Assembly: GCA_016720145.1 (NCBI GenBank)
Contig: JADJXV010000010.1
Span: forward strand, 124,001 to 188,000
Direction of reading: 5' to 3'
Length of the DNA: 64,000 nt
Source: Ignavibacteria bacterium
GTDB lineage: Bacteria > Bacteroidota > Ignavibacteria > Kapaibacteriales > UBA961
Below the pieces are notes generated by a model that searched no databases, was not told the DNA's origin, and worked only from the letters and a program-made list of their open reading frames with translations. The position numbers and the translations under genes were made by a program. Shown here in pieces: positions 17,790-29,057 of the stretch (its first letter is position 1; every line of letters begins with the position of its first letter).

Positions 17790-20132
17790 ATGATTGGTCA
17801 AATACTTTTACACCTTCTATTTGGAGCATCTATTGCCTGTACCTGGGCATACTATAAAGCATTAAAAGGAAACAATGAATATTTAGCCGTAGGTCGGAAT
17901 CTATACAGAGGTATTTCGATAGGCATGATTGTCGCATTCAGTATGCTTATGGCGAATGTCATCATGCACAGTTTTGAATATACGTATGTATGGAGTTATT
18001 CTTCTCGAGAGTTACCTCCATGGTTCTTGATGGCATCTGGCTATGCAGGACAAGAAGGAAGCTTCATGCTGTGGACACTCTGGGTATGTATTATCGGCAT
18101 TGTACTTTTACCGTATCTCAAGCGACGAAAAGATTGGGAACCTCAGGTAATGGTCTTCTATTCGCTCATTCTCTGCTTCTTATTTCTTCTTTTAGTAGTC
18201 AAAAATCCATTTTCTTACGTATGGGAAACATTCGCAAAAGATGGTATCTCCTCTGGCTTTACTCCTCCTAACGGTAAGGGACTGAACCCACTGCTCCATA
18301 ACGTATGGATTACGATTCACCCTCCAATACTCTTTACTGGTTTTGCTGCAATGAGCGTCCCGTTTGCATTTGCAATGGGCGCGATGATGCGTCGGGATTA
18401 TAAGTCCTGGATAGAAGTAGCATTGCCGTGGACTCTTTACGGAACGGCTATTCTCGGCTTTGGTATCATGCTCGGTGGATTCTGGGCATACGAAACTCTC
18501 GGTTGGGGAGGCTTTTGGGGTTGGGATCCGGTAGAAAATTCTTCGCTCATTCCATGGCTCGTAGCCGTCGCTCTTGTCCACACAATGCTCGTGCAAAGAA
18601 AGACAGGAGGACTAGTCAAAACAAATATTATCCTTGCCGTAACTGCATTTATATTAGTGCTTTATTCTACATTCTTGACACGAAGTGGAGTTCTCGGCGA
18701 TACGTCCGTTCACTCTTTTGTCGAGCCCGGAATGTTTGCATTTGTCATTCTCATCGCCTTCATGGGTGTATTTGCTTTACTTGGGTATGGTTTTGTGATT
18801 TATCGCAGAAAAGATATAGCTCGAGTAATTGAGAGTTTCCCACCACAATCGAGAGAATTTACGTTATCCATTGGTTCAGCTTTAGTTATGGGAAGTGCTA
18901 TCGTAGTCTTTATCGGTACAAGTTGGCCATTGATTGCCGAAATTATAGGTCAACCTAAAATTGCAATTGACCCATCATTCTATAATCAAATGCATCTACT
19001 GATTGCGATTGCTTTAATGGTCGTCAACGGATTCTCACTATTACTTCGTTGGAAAGCTTCTACTTTTAGTGGAGTTATGAAGAAATCATTATATCCGCTT
19101 ATTCTAGCCGTGATTGCAACAATTGCTTCGTACTTTATTGGAGTTAAAGACATTGCTTATATGTTACTTGCATTAGGTGCGTGGTTTTCACTGTTTGTCA
19201 ATGCCGAACTAGCCCTGAAAATAATCAAAAATAAATTTTCTTCAGCCGGAGCCTACATCTCACATGTTGGTGTGGCAATGCTCATGATAGGAATTCTTTT
19301 TACGTCACGTTACTCACTTATTGACCATGTACAGCTTGTGCAGGATGTGCCGAGTCAAGTACTTGGGTACAATCTGACGTTTGTAGGGCGTGAACAAATC
19401 GAAGTAGAATACAAAGACCGTGAAAAGTTTAGATTTCATATAAATGTTGAAAAAGACGGCAATGTAAGTCGTGTAGCACCAATACTATACTGGCATGACT
19501 TCAACCAACGTCAGTCGGCATTTCTAGAACCCGGCATTGCGTGGTCAATTGCAAAAGATGTGTATGTATCGCCGAAGTCTATTGCGACTATTGGCGGTGA
19601 ACCCGAACGCACTCTCAAGAAAAATCAAACTATACTGCTACCTACTGATTCTTCAGTTTCGATGACCTTCAATACTTTTGATATGTCAAATATGCGTGGT
19701 GGCGGAGGGAAAGACGGAACGATTCGCCCAGGAGCAGTTATCACATCAAAAGTAAATGGAACTCAATATACAGATACAATTTACGCAACTATTACGATGG
19801 CGACAATGGAAGGAAAGCCTGAACCCAAAGTAGTGCCAGGTACAACACAGCAAATTTCATTTTTAAAAATTAATGCCAATAAAAAAAGCTTGCAGGAATC
19901 AGAAGCTGTGTTTAGTTTTCGCGATACTTCCAAACCCTTAGCTCCACTACGAGAAGTATTTACAGCCGAAGTATCTATCAAGCCGCTCATCAATCTTGTA
20001 TGGTTCGGCGTAATCGCTATGGTCGGAGGCTTCTTCGTCGCAATTTTCAAATACTTGAAAAAAGCAAAACGTGAGCGTGAGAAAGAAGAAGTAAAAGCAG
20101 ATCGAGAAGTGATGATGTCTGAAAAAGTATAA
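17790..20132 (+). CDS. ccmF: CcmF/CcsA-type haem lyase (cytochrome c biogenesis)
   Basis: This 780-residue polytopic membrane protein has about 14 helices. The WWD haem-binding motif is WGGFWGWDPVENSSLIPWL (about residues 237-255). It has flanking histidines, for example HNVWITIHPP and SVHSFVEPG, and the family signature FLTRSGVLGDTSVHSF. It attaches haem to apocytochromes c outside the membrane. The C-terminal third holds a periplasmic domain, a final membrane helix and a charged tail. The length is slightly above typical CcmF (~650). Other ccm genes are not adjacent in this window. Confidence 0.9.
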   Translation: MIGQILLHLLFGASIACTWAYYKALKGNNEYLAVGRNLYRGISIGMIVAFSMLMANVIMHSFEYTYVWSYSSRELPPWFLMASGYAGQEGSFMLWTLWVCIIGIVLLPYLKRRKDWEPQVMVFYSLILCFLFLLLVVKNPFSYVWETFAKDGISSGFTPPNGKGLNPLLHNVWITIHPPILFTGFAAMSVPFAFAMGAMMRRDYKSWIEVALPWTLYGTAILGFGIMLGGFWAYETLGWGGFWGWDPVENSSLIPWLVAVALVHTMLVQRKTGGLVKTNIILAVTAFILVLYSTFLTRSGVLGDTSVHSFVEPGMFAFVILIAFMGVFALLGYGFVIYRRKDIARVIESFPPQSREFTLSIGSALVMGSAIVVFIGTSWPLIAEIIGQPKIAIDPSFYNQMHLLIAIALMVVNGFSLLLRWKASTFSGVMKKSLYPLILAVIATIASYFIGVKDIAYMLLALGAWFSLFVNAELALKIIKNKFSSAGAYISHVGVAMLMIGILFTSRYSLIDHVQLVQDVPSQVLGYNLTFVGREQIEVEYKDREKFRFHINVEKDGNVSRVAPILYWHDFNQRQSAFLEPGIAWSIAKDVYVSPKSIATIGGEPERTLKKNQTILLPTDSSVSMTFNTFDMSNMRGGGGKDGTIRPGAVITSKVNGTQYTDTIYATITMATMEGKPEPKVVPGTTQQISFLKINANKKSLQESEAVFSFRDTSKPLAPLREVFTAEVSIKPLINLVWFGVIAMVGGFFVAIFKYLKKAKREREKEEVKADREVMMSEKV

Positions 20133-20154
20133 AAATTTCAAGACTTGTAATGTA

Positions 20155-20193
20155 AGAGGGATTCAACTTATTTGGATTCCTCTTTTTTTTTTT
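20155..20193 (+). terminator. Intrinsic terminator after ccmF
   Basis: A 12-bp stem, AGAGGGATTCAA / TTGGATTCCTCT (with G-U pairs), and a short loop run directly into 11 T residues, 23 bp after the ccmF stop. Confidence 0.85.
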
Positions 20194-20349
20194 GATGTGA
20201 ATGTAGATGCAGTGTGTATCTATTTGAAAATTAATTAGATTACTGAATAGTAATAACATCTAGATGATGCTGATTTATTGTGATTTAAGCAGATCCATAA
20301 TATCACAATATCTACATACCAATCTGTTTGTGAGTCATTTATCTATTCA

Positions 20350-22329
20350 TTATTCTACGATAAAATTCGACTTTGTCGGATAGAACACTGATTGTCCGGG
20401 TGAAGTAAATTTCATGAAAAATTCTGTAGGACCACTTGCAACTGCGACCGAAATATCGAGAAAATTATCAGTATTCGTTACAGATAAATGTGGAATATTT
20501 ACCGGCTGATTGCCATGAAATGCGACAGTTGAATTCAAAACTTCTAATGTAAATTGATTTTGAATTGTGAGCATAATAGATTCATCTGATTGGAGTTCGC
20601 GAGAAAGTACTATTCGTATTTCCAAACATTCATTTCTCTTTCGATACAGAATTTTCCTAACAACATCACCCACAGAATGCATGGCAGAAGCAGCACGCTC
20701 CGGTTCGAAGAAATGAGCATTGGACCATGATGTATGCTCAGCAATCCCGAGAATGGAAGTAAAGATATTTTCAGGTGTAGTGAGACCTACTTTACGATAT
20801 GCTTGCTCGATATTCCAACGGAATAACTCATCGAATTGAGCTTGATTCGCCGACACATGATCGTCGCCATACCACCAGCACCAATCCGACCCCTCGGCAA
20901 TGAGAATATGTTCATAAGCAGCTGTATAATCAATATGATGCTTCATTTCAAGAACTGCCCGTCTTGCTACTGCGAGCATACTCCAAGCAGCATTATCCTC
21001 TGCATGTCCTATCCAAATTTTGAAGTTGGCATTTATCCACGAACCGGCACGTATTTTTTGAAGTGGCGGTAGGAAATCCGAATGTCCATTCGTCGCATCC
21101 TCGCATGTCACGGTAAGAAATTCATCACTCGAGAGCCGAGAATAGAGTGAACGTAAAAAATACGCTCCATTCTGAAAGTAATATTCCCAACAATTTTCTC
21201 CATCTAAGATCACCGGAACTACTGCGTGTTCAAGAGCTTTTTCACCATAGTGTTCGACTATACCGGCTCGAATCTCACGAAGTCTTCTGCAAAAATCATC
21301 AGCAGCATGAATTGCATCCCACCTTGAATACACGAATCCTATTGCATCCGAAAGAGCATGATCTCGAAAGAGTAATGAAATTGTTCCGCTTGGAGTATGT
21401 ACTTTTCGAGGAAAGAACTTATCCGTCCAATGATGTTCTGCAGTGCTAGCCCATAGGACATCTTCGTCACTTGCAGCCCATGCTATATTATTTTGTACCA
21501 TTAGGTCAAGTGAAGCCATACTTACCGAACCCTCTGATGGCCAGATACCGCGAGGCAAAGAATTGAACGTAGAGTTGAAATACGCTTGCGCACGTTTGAT
21601 GTGAAGTTCGGCATCAGCCGTTCCGTCAAACTGTTCATCGGGCAGAGTACAATTTGGCAAAGCTTCACGGGCGGATGTAGCAGATATCAGAAGTGGTGAT
21701 ATTGGGTGATACATTGGAGTAACGCTAATTTCAATTTGGCGCGCATCTCGCAATTCTTTCATCACAGGCAGGACTCTTCCAAGTATTTCAAGATGAATTG
21801 TAAGTACAAGTAATTTATCAGCTTCCGTGAAAAGTGAACCTTGCTTAAATAATCGCTCTACTCTTTCATCACTTCGGGAGAGCTGTCCAATCCACGTGAG
21901 ATTATACCACGTTTGCAAGTCGCACCAATCTTGAGATGTAAACTCGGCAATGGCAATTTCAGGACGTGAAGACTGTTCATGGAGCGTACGATAACGTTCA
22001 TAAGGCAAAATCATGAGCTCTTGGTTGCAAAGAAAAAAAAGAGAAAGTATGTCTTTTTTCTGAACATCTGTGAGTAATTCAGCGGGAATTTCCGTTAAAA
22101 TTTGAACCCTGTCTTTGGTCGAATGATGAAGATAATCATCAATTTGTATCATGAGAGATGGTGCAAGATTGATTGTCTGCTTAATAGCAGGGAATTCGCG
22201 TAATAGTGCAGGCAAGTCATAATAATCTTTAGCACCATGAAGGCGCACCCATGGAAGTATGAAGGTCTGATCTTTTTTATAATAGGGCTGATGTTGATGC
22301 CAAAGAAAGGCGACACGCAAAGGGAGCAT
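20350..22329 (-). CDS. Glycoside hydrolase family 57 protein (alpha-glucan hydrolase/transferase)
   Basis: This 659-residue cytosolic protein carries the GH57 conserved regions: FLWHQHQPYY (residues 8-17), GIWPSEGSVS with the nucleophile-type Glu266, and VILDGENCWEYY with the acid/base-type Asp375. TPMYHPISPLL (about 204-214) is the second conserved region. Family members hydrolyse or rearrange alpha-1,4-glucans, usually in glycogen or starch metabolism. The C-terminal part (about 520-659) looks like a beta-sandwich. It lies 12 bp downstream of the methyltransferase gene and may be co-transcribed with it. Confidence 0.9.
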   Translation of the reverse strand: MLPLRVAFLWHQHQPYYKKDQTFILPWVRLHGAKDYYDLPALLREFPAIKQTINLAPSLMIQIDDYLHHSTKDRVQILTEIPAELLTDVQKKDILSLFFLCNQELMILPYERYRTLHEQSSRPEIAIAEFTSQDWCDLQTWYNLTWIGQLSRSDERVERLFKQGSLFTEADKLLVLTIHLEILGRVLPVMKELRDARQIEISVTPMYHPISPLLISATSAREALPNCTLPDEQFDGTADAELHIKRAQAYFNSTFNSLPRGIWPSEGSVSMASLDLMVQNNIAWAASDEDVLWASTAEHHWTDKFFPRKVHTPSGTISLLFRDHALSDAIGFVYSRWDAIHAADDFCRRLREIRAGIVEHYGEKALEHAVVPVILDGENCWEYYFQNGAYFLRSLYSRLSSDEFLTVTCEDATNGHSDFLPPLQKIRAGSWINANFKIWIGHAEDNAAWSMLAVARRAVLEMKHHIDYTAAYEHILIAEGSDWCWWYGDDHVSANQAQFDELFRWNIEQAYRKVGLTTPENIFTSILGIAEHTSWSNAHFFEPERAASAMHSVGDVVRKILYRKRNECLEIRIVLSRELQSDESIMLTIQNQFTLEVLNSTVAFHGNQPVNIPHLSVTNTDNFLDISVAVASGPTEFFMKFTSPGQSVFYPTKSNFIVE

Positions 22330-22341
22330 AGTGAGATGAAA

Positions 22342-23169
22342 TTACAGTTTTGAAATAATCATCATATCTTGATAAGAAACAACATGTTGGGGAGCTTTGC
22401 CACCCCACGAACCTTCAATAAACTTATCAAGAATGAGTCCGTTTTGTGTGATAATAGATTCTACATACTCCCGCTCATACGCTACATTTGCCGATTGAAC
22501 TTTATCGTCCATCAGTCGGTAATGTCCATAGTTATAAGGAAATGAAAATTCTTTGATAGTAGAATTCCTGAAAGTATCATCGAATAGAAAGAAGGTAGCA
22601 AGGCAGCGTCCACCATGGTTCAAGACCCGTGAAATCTCACGCATGTACTGTTCCATCTCAGCAGGTACCAAATGTGTAAATACAGAAGTAAGAAAGATAA
22701 AGTCAAATTGATCATCGAGATAGGGAAATACAAAATTTTGTGCAGAACTGCCTTTGGAAGTATAAAGATCATTATGAAGGTCGATATGGAGAAAATGAAA
22801 ATGAGGAAAGTGTTTTGAAATGTTATCCGTACACCAATCGATTCCATCTTTAACAATATCAAAACCGTGATAGCTGCCCGGTGGAGTGATGTAGCTAGTA
22901 AGTGGAATAGCCATTCTGCCGATGCCACAGCCGATATCGAGGACATGATGAGTGGGTTTTAAATTACCGTACGTCGTGAAATATTCAAAGAATAATAATC
23001 CCTGACGTTCAAAATCACCTGCACCGACATAGATTTTTCCGATTGGTGGGCTGATGATATTTTTTTTTTGTAAGAGACTGTTATAAAAGTCGAGCGGAAA
23101 ATATACTATTCTTCGTAGTAATCGACGCGTATCTGGTGAGAGTAAGTAGTATATTTTCCGAAGGTTCAT
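22342..23169 (-). CDS. Class I SAM-dependent methyltransferase
   Basis: This 275-residue protein has motif I VLDIGCGIGRMA (residues 76-87), YHGFDIVKDGIDW as motif II, and FDFIFLTSVFTHL as the post-I acidic and HLVP region, typical of Methyltransf_11/25 enzymes. About 70 N-terminal residues with YFPLDFYNSLLQKK precede the Rossmann core, as in sugar or small-molecule methyltransferases. The substrate cannot be predicted. It is the upstream gene of a likely two-gene unit with the GH57 gene. Confidence 0.88.
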   Translation of the reverse strand: MNLRKIYYLLSPDTRRLLRRIVYFPLDFYNSLLQKKNIISPPIGKIYVGAGDFERQGLLFFEYFTTYGNLKPTHHVLDIGCGIGRMAIPLTSYITPPGSYHGFDIVKDGIDWCTDNISKHFPHFHFLHIDLHNDLYTSKGSSAQNFVFPYLDDQFDFIFLTSVFTHLVPAEMEQYMREISRVLNHGGRCLATFFLFDDTFRNSTIKEFSFPYNYGHYRLMDDKVQSANVAYEREYVESIITQNGLILDKFIEGSWGGKAPQHVVSYQDMMIISKL

Positions 23170-23323
23170 TGCATGAATTAATAGTAGTACGATAAAATTA
23201 ACTTGTACAAATTAACAATAAAGAACGAAAAATGCCGTATAGCTCATCTCGAAAAATTGAGATTGCAGGCATAAATTTTAAATATCATTTTGCAATTCCC
23301 TTTTACCGACTTATTTTTGTTCT

Positions 23324-23749
23324 ATGAGAATGAGAAATACCATACTTGCCCTGCTTTTATCCGTCACATCTTTGTACGCAGCAGAGATTTCGCTGGATTA
23401 TTTTACAGCCAAATCTGACGGAAAAACGATAACTGTATCTTGGAAATCTTCATCAGAGCGTAATCTTCAACGATATGAAATTGAGCGTTCCGGTCTAGAT
23501 ATGACTTTCAAAACTATCGCACAAATAGATGCTAAGGGAGCTCAGTCCAGCTATTATTACAGTGATGAGGATGCTTTTATGAAGCAAAATGACGACAACC
23601 CGACTCTCACCCAGCAAACAAAATATTCCTATCGTTTAAAATATGTCGGTACAGATAACACCTCTACATATTCAAGCCCTACCAATGTATCACACAGCGT
23701 GAGCGGAGTACGCCGTACGTGGGGAATGATCAAAGAAATGTTTCGATAA
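23324..23749 (+). CDS. Small exported fibronectin-like protein
   Basis: This 141-residue protein has a Sec signal peptide (about residues 1-19, ending LYAAE). It has one beta-sandwich domain starting ISLDYFTAKSDGKTITVSWK, with NLQRYEIERSG and YSYRLKYVG, the pattern of FN3-like domains that precede T9SS sorting sequences. It has no sorting domain of its own. The metalloprotease gene follows 37 bp downstream on the same strand. The function is unknown. Confidence 0.75.
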   Translation: MRMRNTILALLLSVTSLYAAEISLDYFTAKSDGKTITVSWKSSSERNLQRYEIERSGLDMTFKTIAQIDAKGAQSSYYYSDEDAFMKQNDDNPTLTQQTKYSYRLKYVGTDNTSTYSSPTNVSHSVSGVRRTWGMIKEMFR

Positions 23750-23786
23750 TGAGTATATTCTTTGTAAGCCAAAGAGAAATTAAATT

Positions 23787-25439
23787 ATGACACTATTATA
23801 TTTCAAGGCAATTGTACTTTCAATTGCCTTTTTTTATGCCTTTTCGGTACCTGTATCTGCGTTAGAAAATTCAGACTTGCCTTCAAAGTGCGGCACATTC
23901 TCAGCAAACGCAATCGCAAGAATGAAAGCATTACGAAAGGGAGAAAAAGTTCTCGAAGAGAGACCTTCAATGCCTTTTACTCATACCTCACCTTCCGGAA
24001 AATTTCTGATTCATTATACTAATTCAGGCAAAGACTCTGTACCCCAAGGTGATGTTGATCAAAATGGCATCCCTGATTGGGTTGATTCTACAGGGATTTA
24101 TATTGATTATGTTCACAAAATTGAAGTCGAGGATATAAAATTTTTATCTCCACCGACTGATGGTACAAAAGGTGGAACCATTCAGTATGATATATACATA
24201 ATGGATTTATCTAAAGAAGGTATTTATGGACAAACTGTAGCTGATGGCAATGTAACTGGTGGTATATTTTTACGGTCATTTTCTTTTATCAGAATAGATA
24301 ATAATTTCAGCCCTGCAGACGTGAACAACTCAAAACCGGTTTTCAATACGTATGGATATGAAGCTCTCAAAGTAACACTCGCCCATGAGTATCATCATGC
24401 AATTCAATATGGTTATGGAGCATCTACCGGTTCATTTCATGAAATGATGAGCACATGGATGGAATATAGAGTATATCCTGACATCAATGATTATCTTGTC
24501 TATGTTAACAACTTTTTTACCAAAAATGACAAATATTTTTTTGGACAAAGTGATGCAGAGAAAGGGTATTCTTATTGTCTTGTATTAGAATATTGCCATG
24601 AGTTATATGGTGATGAGTTTATTAGACGAGTATGGGATTTGGTTGGATTTGGTGTCGATCCTGTCAATCCAATTAAAGGACTCGAACCGTATAGAGCACT
24701 CGACAGCGTATTCGTAGAGAGAGGTAGTAGTCTTACTCAAGCATGGCGGGGGATATTGCCGTGGATGTATTATACAGGACAAAGAACAATTCCCGGAAGC
24801 TATTTTAAAAAAGCTGACATTTTCCCTGAGTTTACGTTCACTACTCAGGAGTTGTATTCGCCACCGTCGTTCACGCATACCCAACAAATCAAACCATATC
24901 AGATTCATTTTTCACGATGTATCTTGCCGGCAGATATACAAACAAATACACCCGATTCGGCAGATTTTCTCGTTACCTATCCAAATTTAGTTGATATCAT
25001 ACAACAATCGCAGCGACCGGGTGAATATACTGTTGTATGTTCGGAAGAAGTACAACCAAAACAAATCATGGGTACACGATATTGGTATGATGTCACTTCT
25101 ACCAATCCGGAAATGTGGTATGAATTAATTGTACGAAACGGAATTGCAACAACGCTATGTGAAGATCTATTCCCCAATCCGTTTCATCTGTCACACGATG
25201 AATTTATCTATATTCCGGCACCACCTGATGCGAGAGTAAGTGATGCACCATATTTGTCAATTTATACCGTGGATTGGAAACCCATATTTTCAGGTGTGAT
25301 GACGATCAGTGCCGGGGCAGGGAATAAACGGGTCATTGCTTGGAAGCCAAACGTATCTGAACTAACAAGTAATGTTTATGTTTATACAGTGGTGTCGCAT
25401 GGTAAGACAACGGTTGGGAAGTTCAGTGTAGTTCAGTAA
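23787..25439 (+). CDS. Secreted zinc metalloprotease, MXAN_6640-like
   Basis: This 550-residue protein has an N-terminal signal peptide (about 1-25). A propeptide-like region is followed by DVDQNGIPDWVD (about 89-100), which is common in this family. The zinc-binding motif is HEYHH (residues 200-204) within VTLAHEYHHAIQYGYG, with SFHEMMSTWMEY downstream as the probable third ligand region. The last 80 residues resemble a T9SS sorting/beta-sandwich domain. It is probably exported to the surface or medium. It is likely co-transcribed with the preceding small exported protein. Confidence 0.82.
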   Translation: MTLLYFKAIVLSIAFFYAFSVPVSALENSDLPSKCGTFSANAIARMKALRKGEKVLEERPSMPFTHTSPSGKFLIHYTNSGKDSVPQGDVDQNGIPDWVDSTGIYIDYVHKIEVEDIKFLSPPTDGTKGGTIQYDIYIMDLSKEGIYGQTVADGNVTGGIFLRSFSFIRIDNNFSPADVNNSKPVFNTYGYEALKVTLAHEYHHAIQYGYGASTGSFHEMMSTWMEYRVYPDINDYLVYVNNFFTKNDKYFFGQSDAEKGYSYCLVLEYCHELYGDEFIRRVWDLVGFGVDPVNPIKGLEPYRALDSVFVERGSSLTQAWRGILPWMYYTGQRTIPGSYFKKADIFPEFTFTTQELYSPPSFTHTQQIKPYQIHFSRCILPADIQTNTPDSADFLVTYPNLVDIIQQSQRPGEYTVVCSEEVQPKQIMGTRYWYDVTSTNPEMWYELIVRNGIATTLCEDLFPNPFHLSHDEFIYIPAPPDARVSDAPYLSIYTVDWKPIFSGVMTISAGAGNKRVIAWKPNVSELTSNVYVYTVVSHGKTTVGKFSVVQ

Positions 25440-25476
25440 CAATTTGATAGTAAACCATTTACGTCTCGATAGTATT

Positions 25477-26226
25477 TCATTGCGTGAATAGAAAATACAG
25501 TGATAAGGCAATCATAAAAGTACCGAAAACCTTCTCCAACGTCTTGCTTTGTAATCGAATAGCAATACGAGCTCCAATATAGGAAAACGGAGCAACGGTA
25601 ATCATCAAAATGACCATCACCTTCATATCAATGTGACCAAGCAGATAATGACCAATACTTCCAGGAATTGCAAGTACGGCAATACAGAAAAGAGAAGTAG
25701 CAAATGCTGATTTGACTCGTAATTTGTTGATTTTCACAAAAGCAGGAATCATAATAATTCCACCGCCAATCGCCAATACTCCTGACACAGTCCCAGTAAT
25801 TAAACCCGTTATTATAGCTGACAAGACTGAATACTCAGTCGGTTTGTCAGCTTCTTCTCGCAGCATCCAGCCGCGTACAAAGAAAGTACAACCCACCATA
25901 AAGATAAATCCTCCGGTAAAATACATAAGTACAAGAGGAGGAATAAATTGTGTGGCTTTTGTTCCGAGGATATTCATGGGAATTGCCGACAAAAGCACCC
26001 ACCAAGCAAGCTTGAAATCAATAAGTTTATTTTTATGATAGACAATTGCGCCGGACAGCGCTGAGGGAAGAGTAGCGGGAAGAGGTGATGCAAGCGCAAG
26101 AAGGGGAGGCAGTCCGATGAGAATTTTAAGCAAAGGAGTGGCGGCGAGTGCGCCGCCAATCCCGAGCATACCGGCACTTGTACCGATGAATGCACCGATA
26201 AGAGTAATTATCAGTATATCATTCAT
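25477..26226 (-). CDS. TauE/SafE-family sulfite/organosulfur exporter-like permease
   Basis: This 249-residue protein has about 8 membrane helices and the duplicated family motif: GTSAGMLGIGGALAATPLL near the start and GTVSGVLAIGGGIIMIPAF in the middle. TauE/SafE proteins are anion permeases often linked to sulfite, taurine or sulfolactate. The start lies 4 bp after the corrected stop of leuS, so it is probably read through from leuS. Confidence 0.9.
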   Translation of the reverse strand: MNDILIITLIGAFIGTSAGMLGIGGALAATPLLKILIGLPPLLALASPLPATLPSALSGAIVYHKNKLIDFKLAWWVLLSAIPMNILGTKATQFIPPLVLMYFTGGFIFMVGCTFFVRGWMLREEADKPTEYSVLSAIITGLITGTVSGVLAIGGGIIMIPAFVKINKLRVKSAFATSLFCIAVLAIPGSIGHYLLGHIDMKVMVILMITVAPFSYIGARIAIRLQSKTLEKVFGTFMIALSLYFLFTQ

Positions 26227-26230
26227 AGAG

Positions 26231-28778
26231 TTAACCGACGATTAAATTGACTAATTTACCTTTGACGATAATCTTCTTTCGTATTTGCTTGCCTTCGATG
26301 TTTTTTTGAATAATTTCATCTGCAAGAGCAAAACGTTTCTAATTCATCATCTGTAGATTCAACCGGAACCACAGCTTTTGACTTAATTTTACTATTGACC
26401 TGCAGTACAATTTCAACTGTCGATTGTATCAGTTTTGTTTCATCAACAGTCGGGAATTTTTCAAGAAAAATCGACGTTGTATGTCCAAGTATCTGCCATA
26501 ACTCTTCTGCAATATGAGGAGCAAATGGAGCAAGGCAAACGACAAATTTCTCCATTGCACTTCGTGGCTTTATTTCGCATTGTGTGAATTCATTGACAAA
26601 GATCATCATTTGTGATACTGCCGTATTAAAGCTGAGAGTTTCGATATCATCACCGACTTTTTTAATCATAGAATGAAGCACAAACTCCTGTTCATTGGTA
26701 AGAGGAATTTCTTGAAGAACAGGAAGTGGCGCACCATCATCGGTAGCGATAAGGCGCCATGCACGATTCAAGAATCTCAACACTCCTTCTACTCCTTTGG
26801 TTTGCCAAGGTTTAGCAGCTTCGAGCGGTCCCATGAACATTTCAAATACACGTAAAGCATCTGCTCCAAATTCAGTGACGATAGCATCCGGGCTCACCGA
26901 TTTCCCGATAGATTTGGACATTTTGGTGCCGTCTTCGCCAAGGATCAAACCCTGATGAAATAATCGTGCAAACGGTTCTTTGCTCGACACTAAGCCATAA
27001 TCATACAATACTTTATGCCAAAATCGAGCATACAACAAGTGCAATACTGCATGTTCAGCGCCACCGACATACAAGTCCACTCCCGTCGTTCCCATCCAGT
27101 ACTTTTCTTTGTCCGATGCGCAAAACTTAGTAGAATTCTTTGTATCCAAATACCGAAGATAATACCAGCAAGATCCCGCCCATTGAGGCATTGTATTGGT
27201 CTCATACCGTGCATGTTTGCCTGTCTTGGGATCGATGAAATTCACCCAAGAATCCACCAATGCAAGGGGAGATTCTCCCGTACCTGCGGGCTTGAAGTGA
27301 TCGACTTTCGGCAGCATAAGAGGCAATTCATCCTCATCCAATGCACGCTTTGTACCATCATCATAATAGAGAATTGGCACGGGCTCTCCCCAATACCGTT
27401 GACGAGAAAACAACCAGTCACGAAGGCGATATTGTACTTTGCCGATACCAATATTATTTTTCTCAAGCCATTGAATAATAGTGACTTTCGCATCTTCTGT
27501 AGATAACCCGTTTAAGCTCACATCTGTAGAAGCCGAATTAACATTAAGTCCGTTATCAGTAAATGCAGCGGTTAATTCACCATCAATACCATCGGAAACG
27601 ACGCGAACTATTGGCAAATTGAAGGCAGTAGCGAAGACAAAGTCACGATCATCATGTCCGGGAACAGCCATGATAGCACCTGTTCCGTAATGCGCGAGTA
27701 CATAATCTGCAATCCAGATTGGTACTTTTGCTTTTGTCGCAGGATTCACAGCATATCCTCCGGTGAAGACGCCGGTTTTCTCTTTGGCAAGTTCGGTGCG
27801 CTCCAGATCACTCTTGAGCGATGCACGTTTTCTGTATTCTTCTATGATTGATAGATTGTCAGAGGTAGCCACATGTTCGACAAGTGGATGTTCAGGTGCT
27901 AGTACTAGATAAGTTGCACCGAATACAGTATCGGGTCTAGTCGTAAATACTTTTATTGTATGATTAGTATCTCCGCTAACCTGAAATTCAATTTCTGCAC
28001 CTGTGCTTTTGCCTATCCAATGTTTTTGCATTTCTTTGGTTGACGAAGGCCATTCGACGAGCTCCAAATCTTCGAGCAATCGATCGGCATATTCCGTTAT
28101 TCTCAGCATTAATTGTCGCATTGGGCGGCGTTCGACGGTATAGCCCTTGGCTACCCATTCATCGACTTCTTCGTTGGCAAGTACTGTTCCAAGCCCTTCG
28201 CACCAATTCACCGGTATAGACGCATTGAACGCAAGGCGTTTGGAATCTCTATAGTCTTCAATGTCTTTCGGTGAAGTAATTGTAGCAGGTATAGGTAATT
28301 CATTGATTGGACGAGCTCTCTGAAGATCTTTGTCATACCATGAATTATAAATTTTCAGGAAGATCCATTGTGTCCATTTGTAGTATTCAGGGTAGGTAGT
28401 ATTAATCTCACGTGACCAGTCATATCCCAAGCCGAGCATTTTAAGCTGACGTTTGAAATTTTCGACATTTTTTTCAGTGGCGGTAATCGGATGAACATTA
28501 TGCTTCATTGAATACTGTTCGGTTGGAAGACCAAACGCGTCAAACCCCATAGGATGAAGCACATTAAACCCTTTCATTCTCTTGTACCGAGCAATAATAT
28601 CGGTAGCAACGTATCCCTCAGGGTGACCGATATGAAGTCCGGTTCCGCTTGGATACGGAAACATATCCAGCACATAATACTTTGGTTTGGTATAATCATC
28701 GGGTGTTGAATAGGTGTTATTATCATCCCAATACTTCTGCCATTTCGGTTCGATTGTGCTAAAAGGATAGCTCGCCAT
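26231..28778 (-). CDS. leuS: Leucyl-tRNA synthetase (one apparent frameshift near the 3' end)
   Basis: Class Ia synthetase that charges tRNA-Leu. It has the HIGH motif GLHIGHPEGY, the editing-domain sequence TRPDTVFGATYLVLAPEHP, and the KMSKS motif DGTKMSKSIG. The in-frame product ends ELETFCSCR then stop at 26316. The next frame continues RFALADEIIQKNIEGKQIRK and ends LVNLIVG with TAA at 26231-26233, which is the normal LeuRS C-terminus. One extra base in the triplet at 26336-26338 explains the break. Because the gene is essential, this is almost certainly an assembly error. ATG 28778 (MASYPFSTIEPKWQKYW) is preferred over the upstream TTG. Confidence 0.95.
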
Positions 28779-29057
28779 GTGTACTCTCAATTATATGTAA
28801 GTTAAAATTATCGATTCCTCAAATATACAAAATTGACACGAGGTAAGCGGGCTATGGGTGATGAAGATGTAAATATGAAAAGTGAATATTTCTAATAAAG
28901 AACAACCGGTTATATTGATAAATTGACTTATATTTATTGTGAATTAAAGCTCGAATGTAATTGTGTAACCCAATAAAATAGTAAATGTTGATGATGGCTA
29001 TTGAGAATTCTTGAAATTATATAATTCTTTCTTCTACATACATTTAATAATTCAATT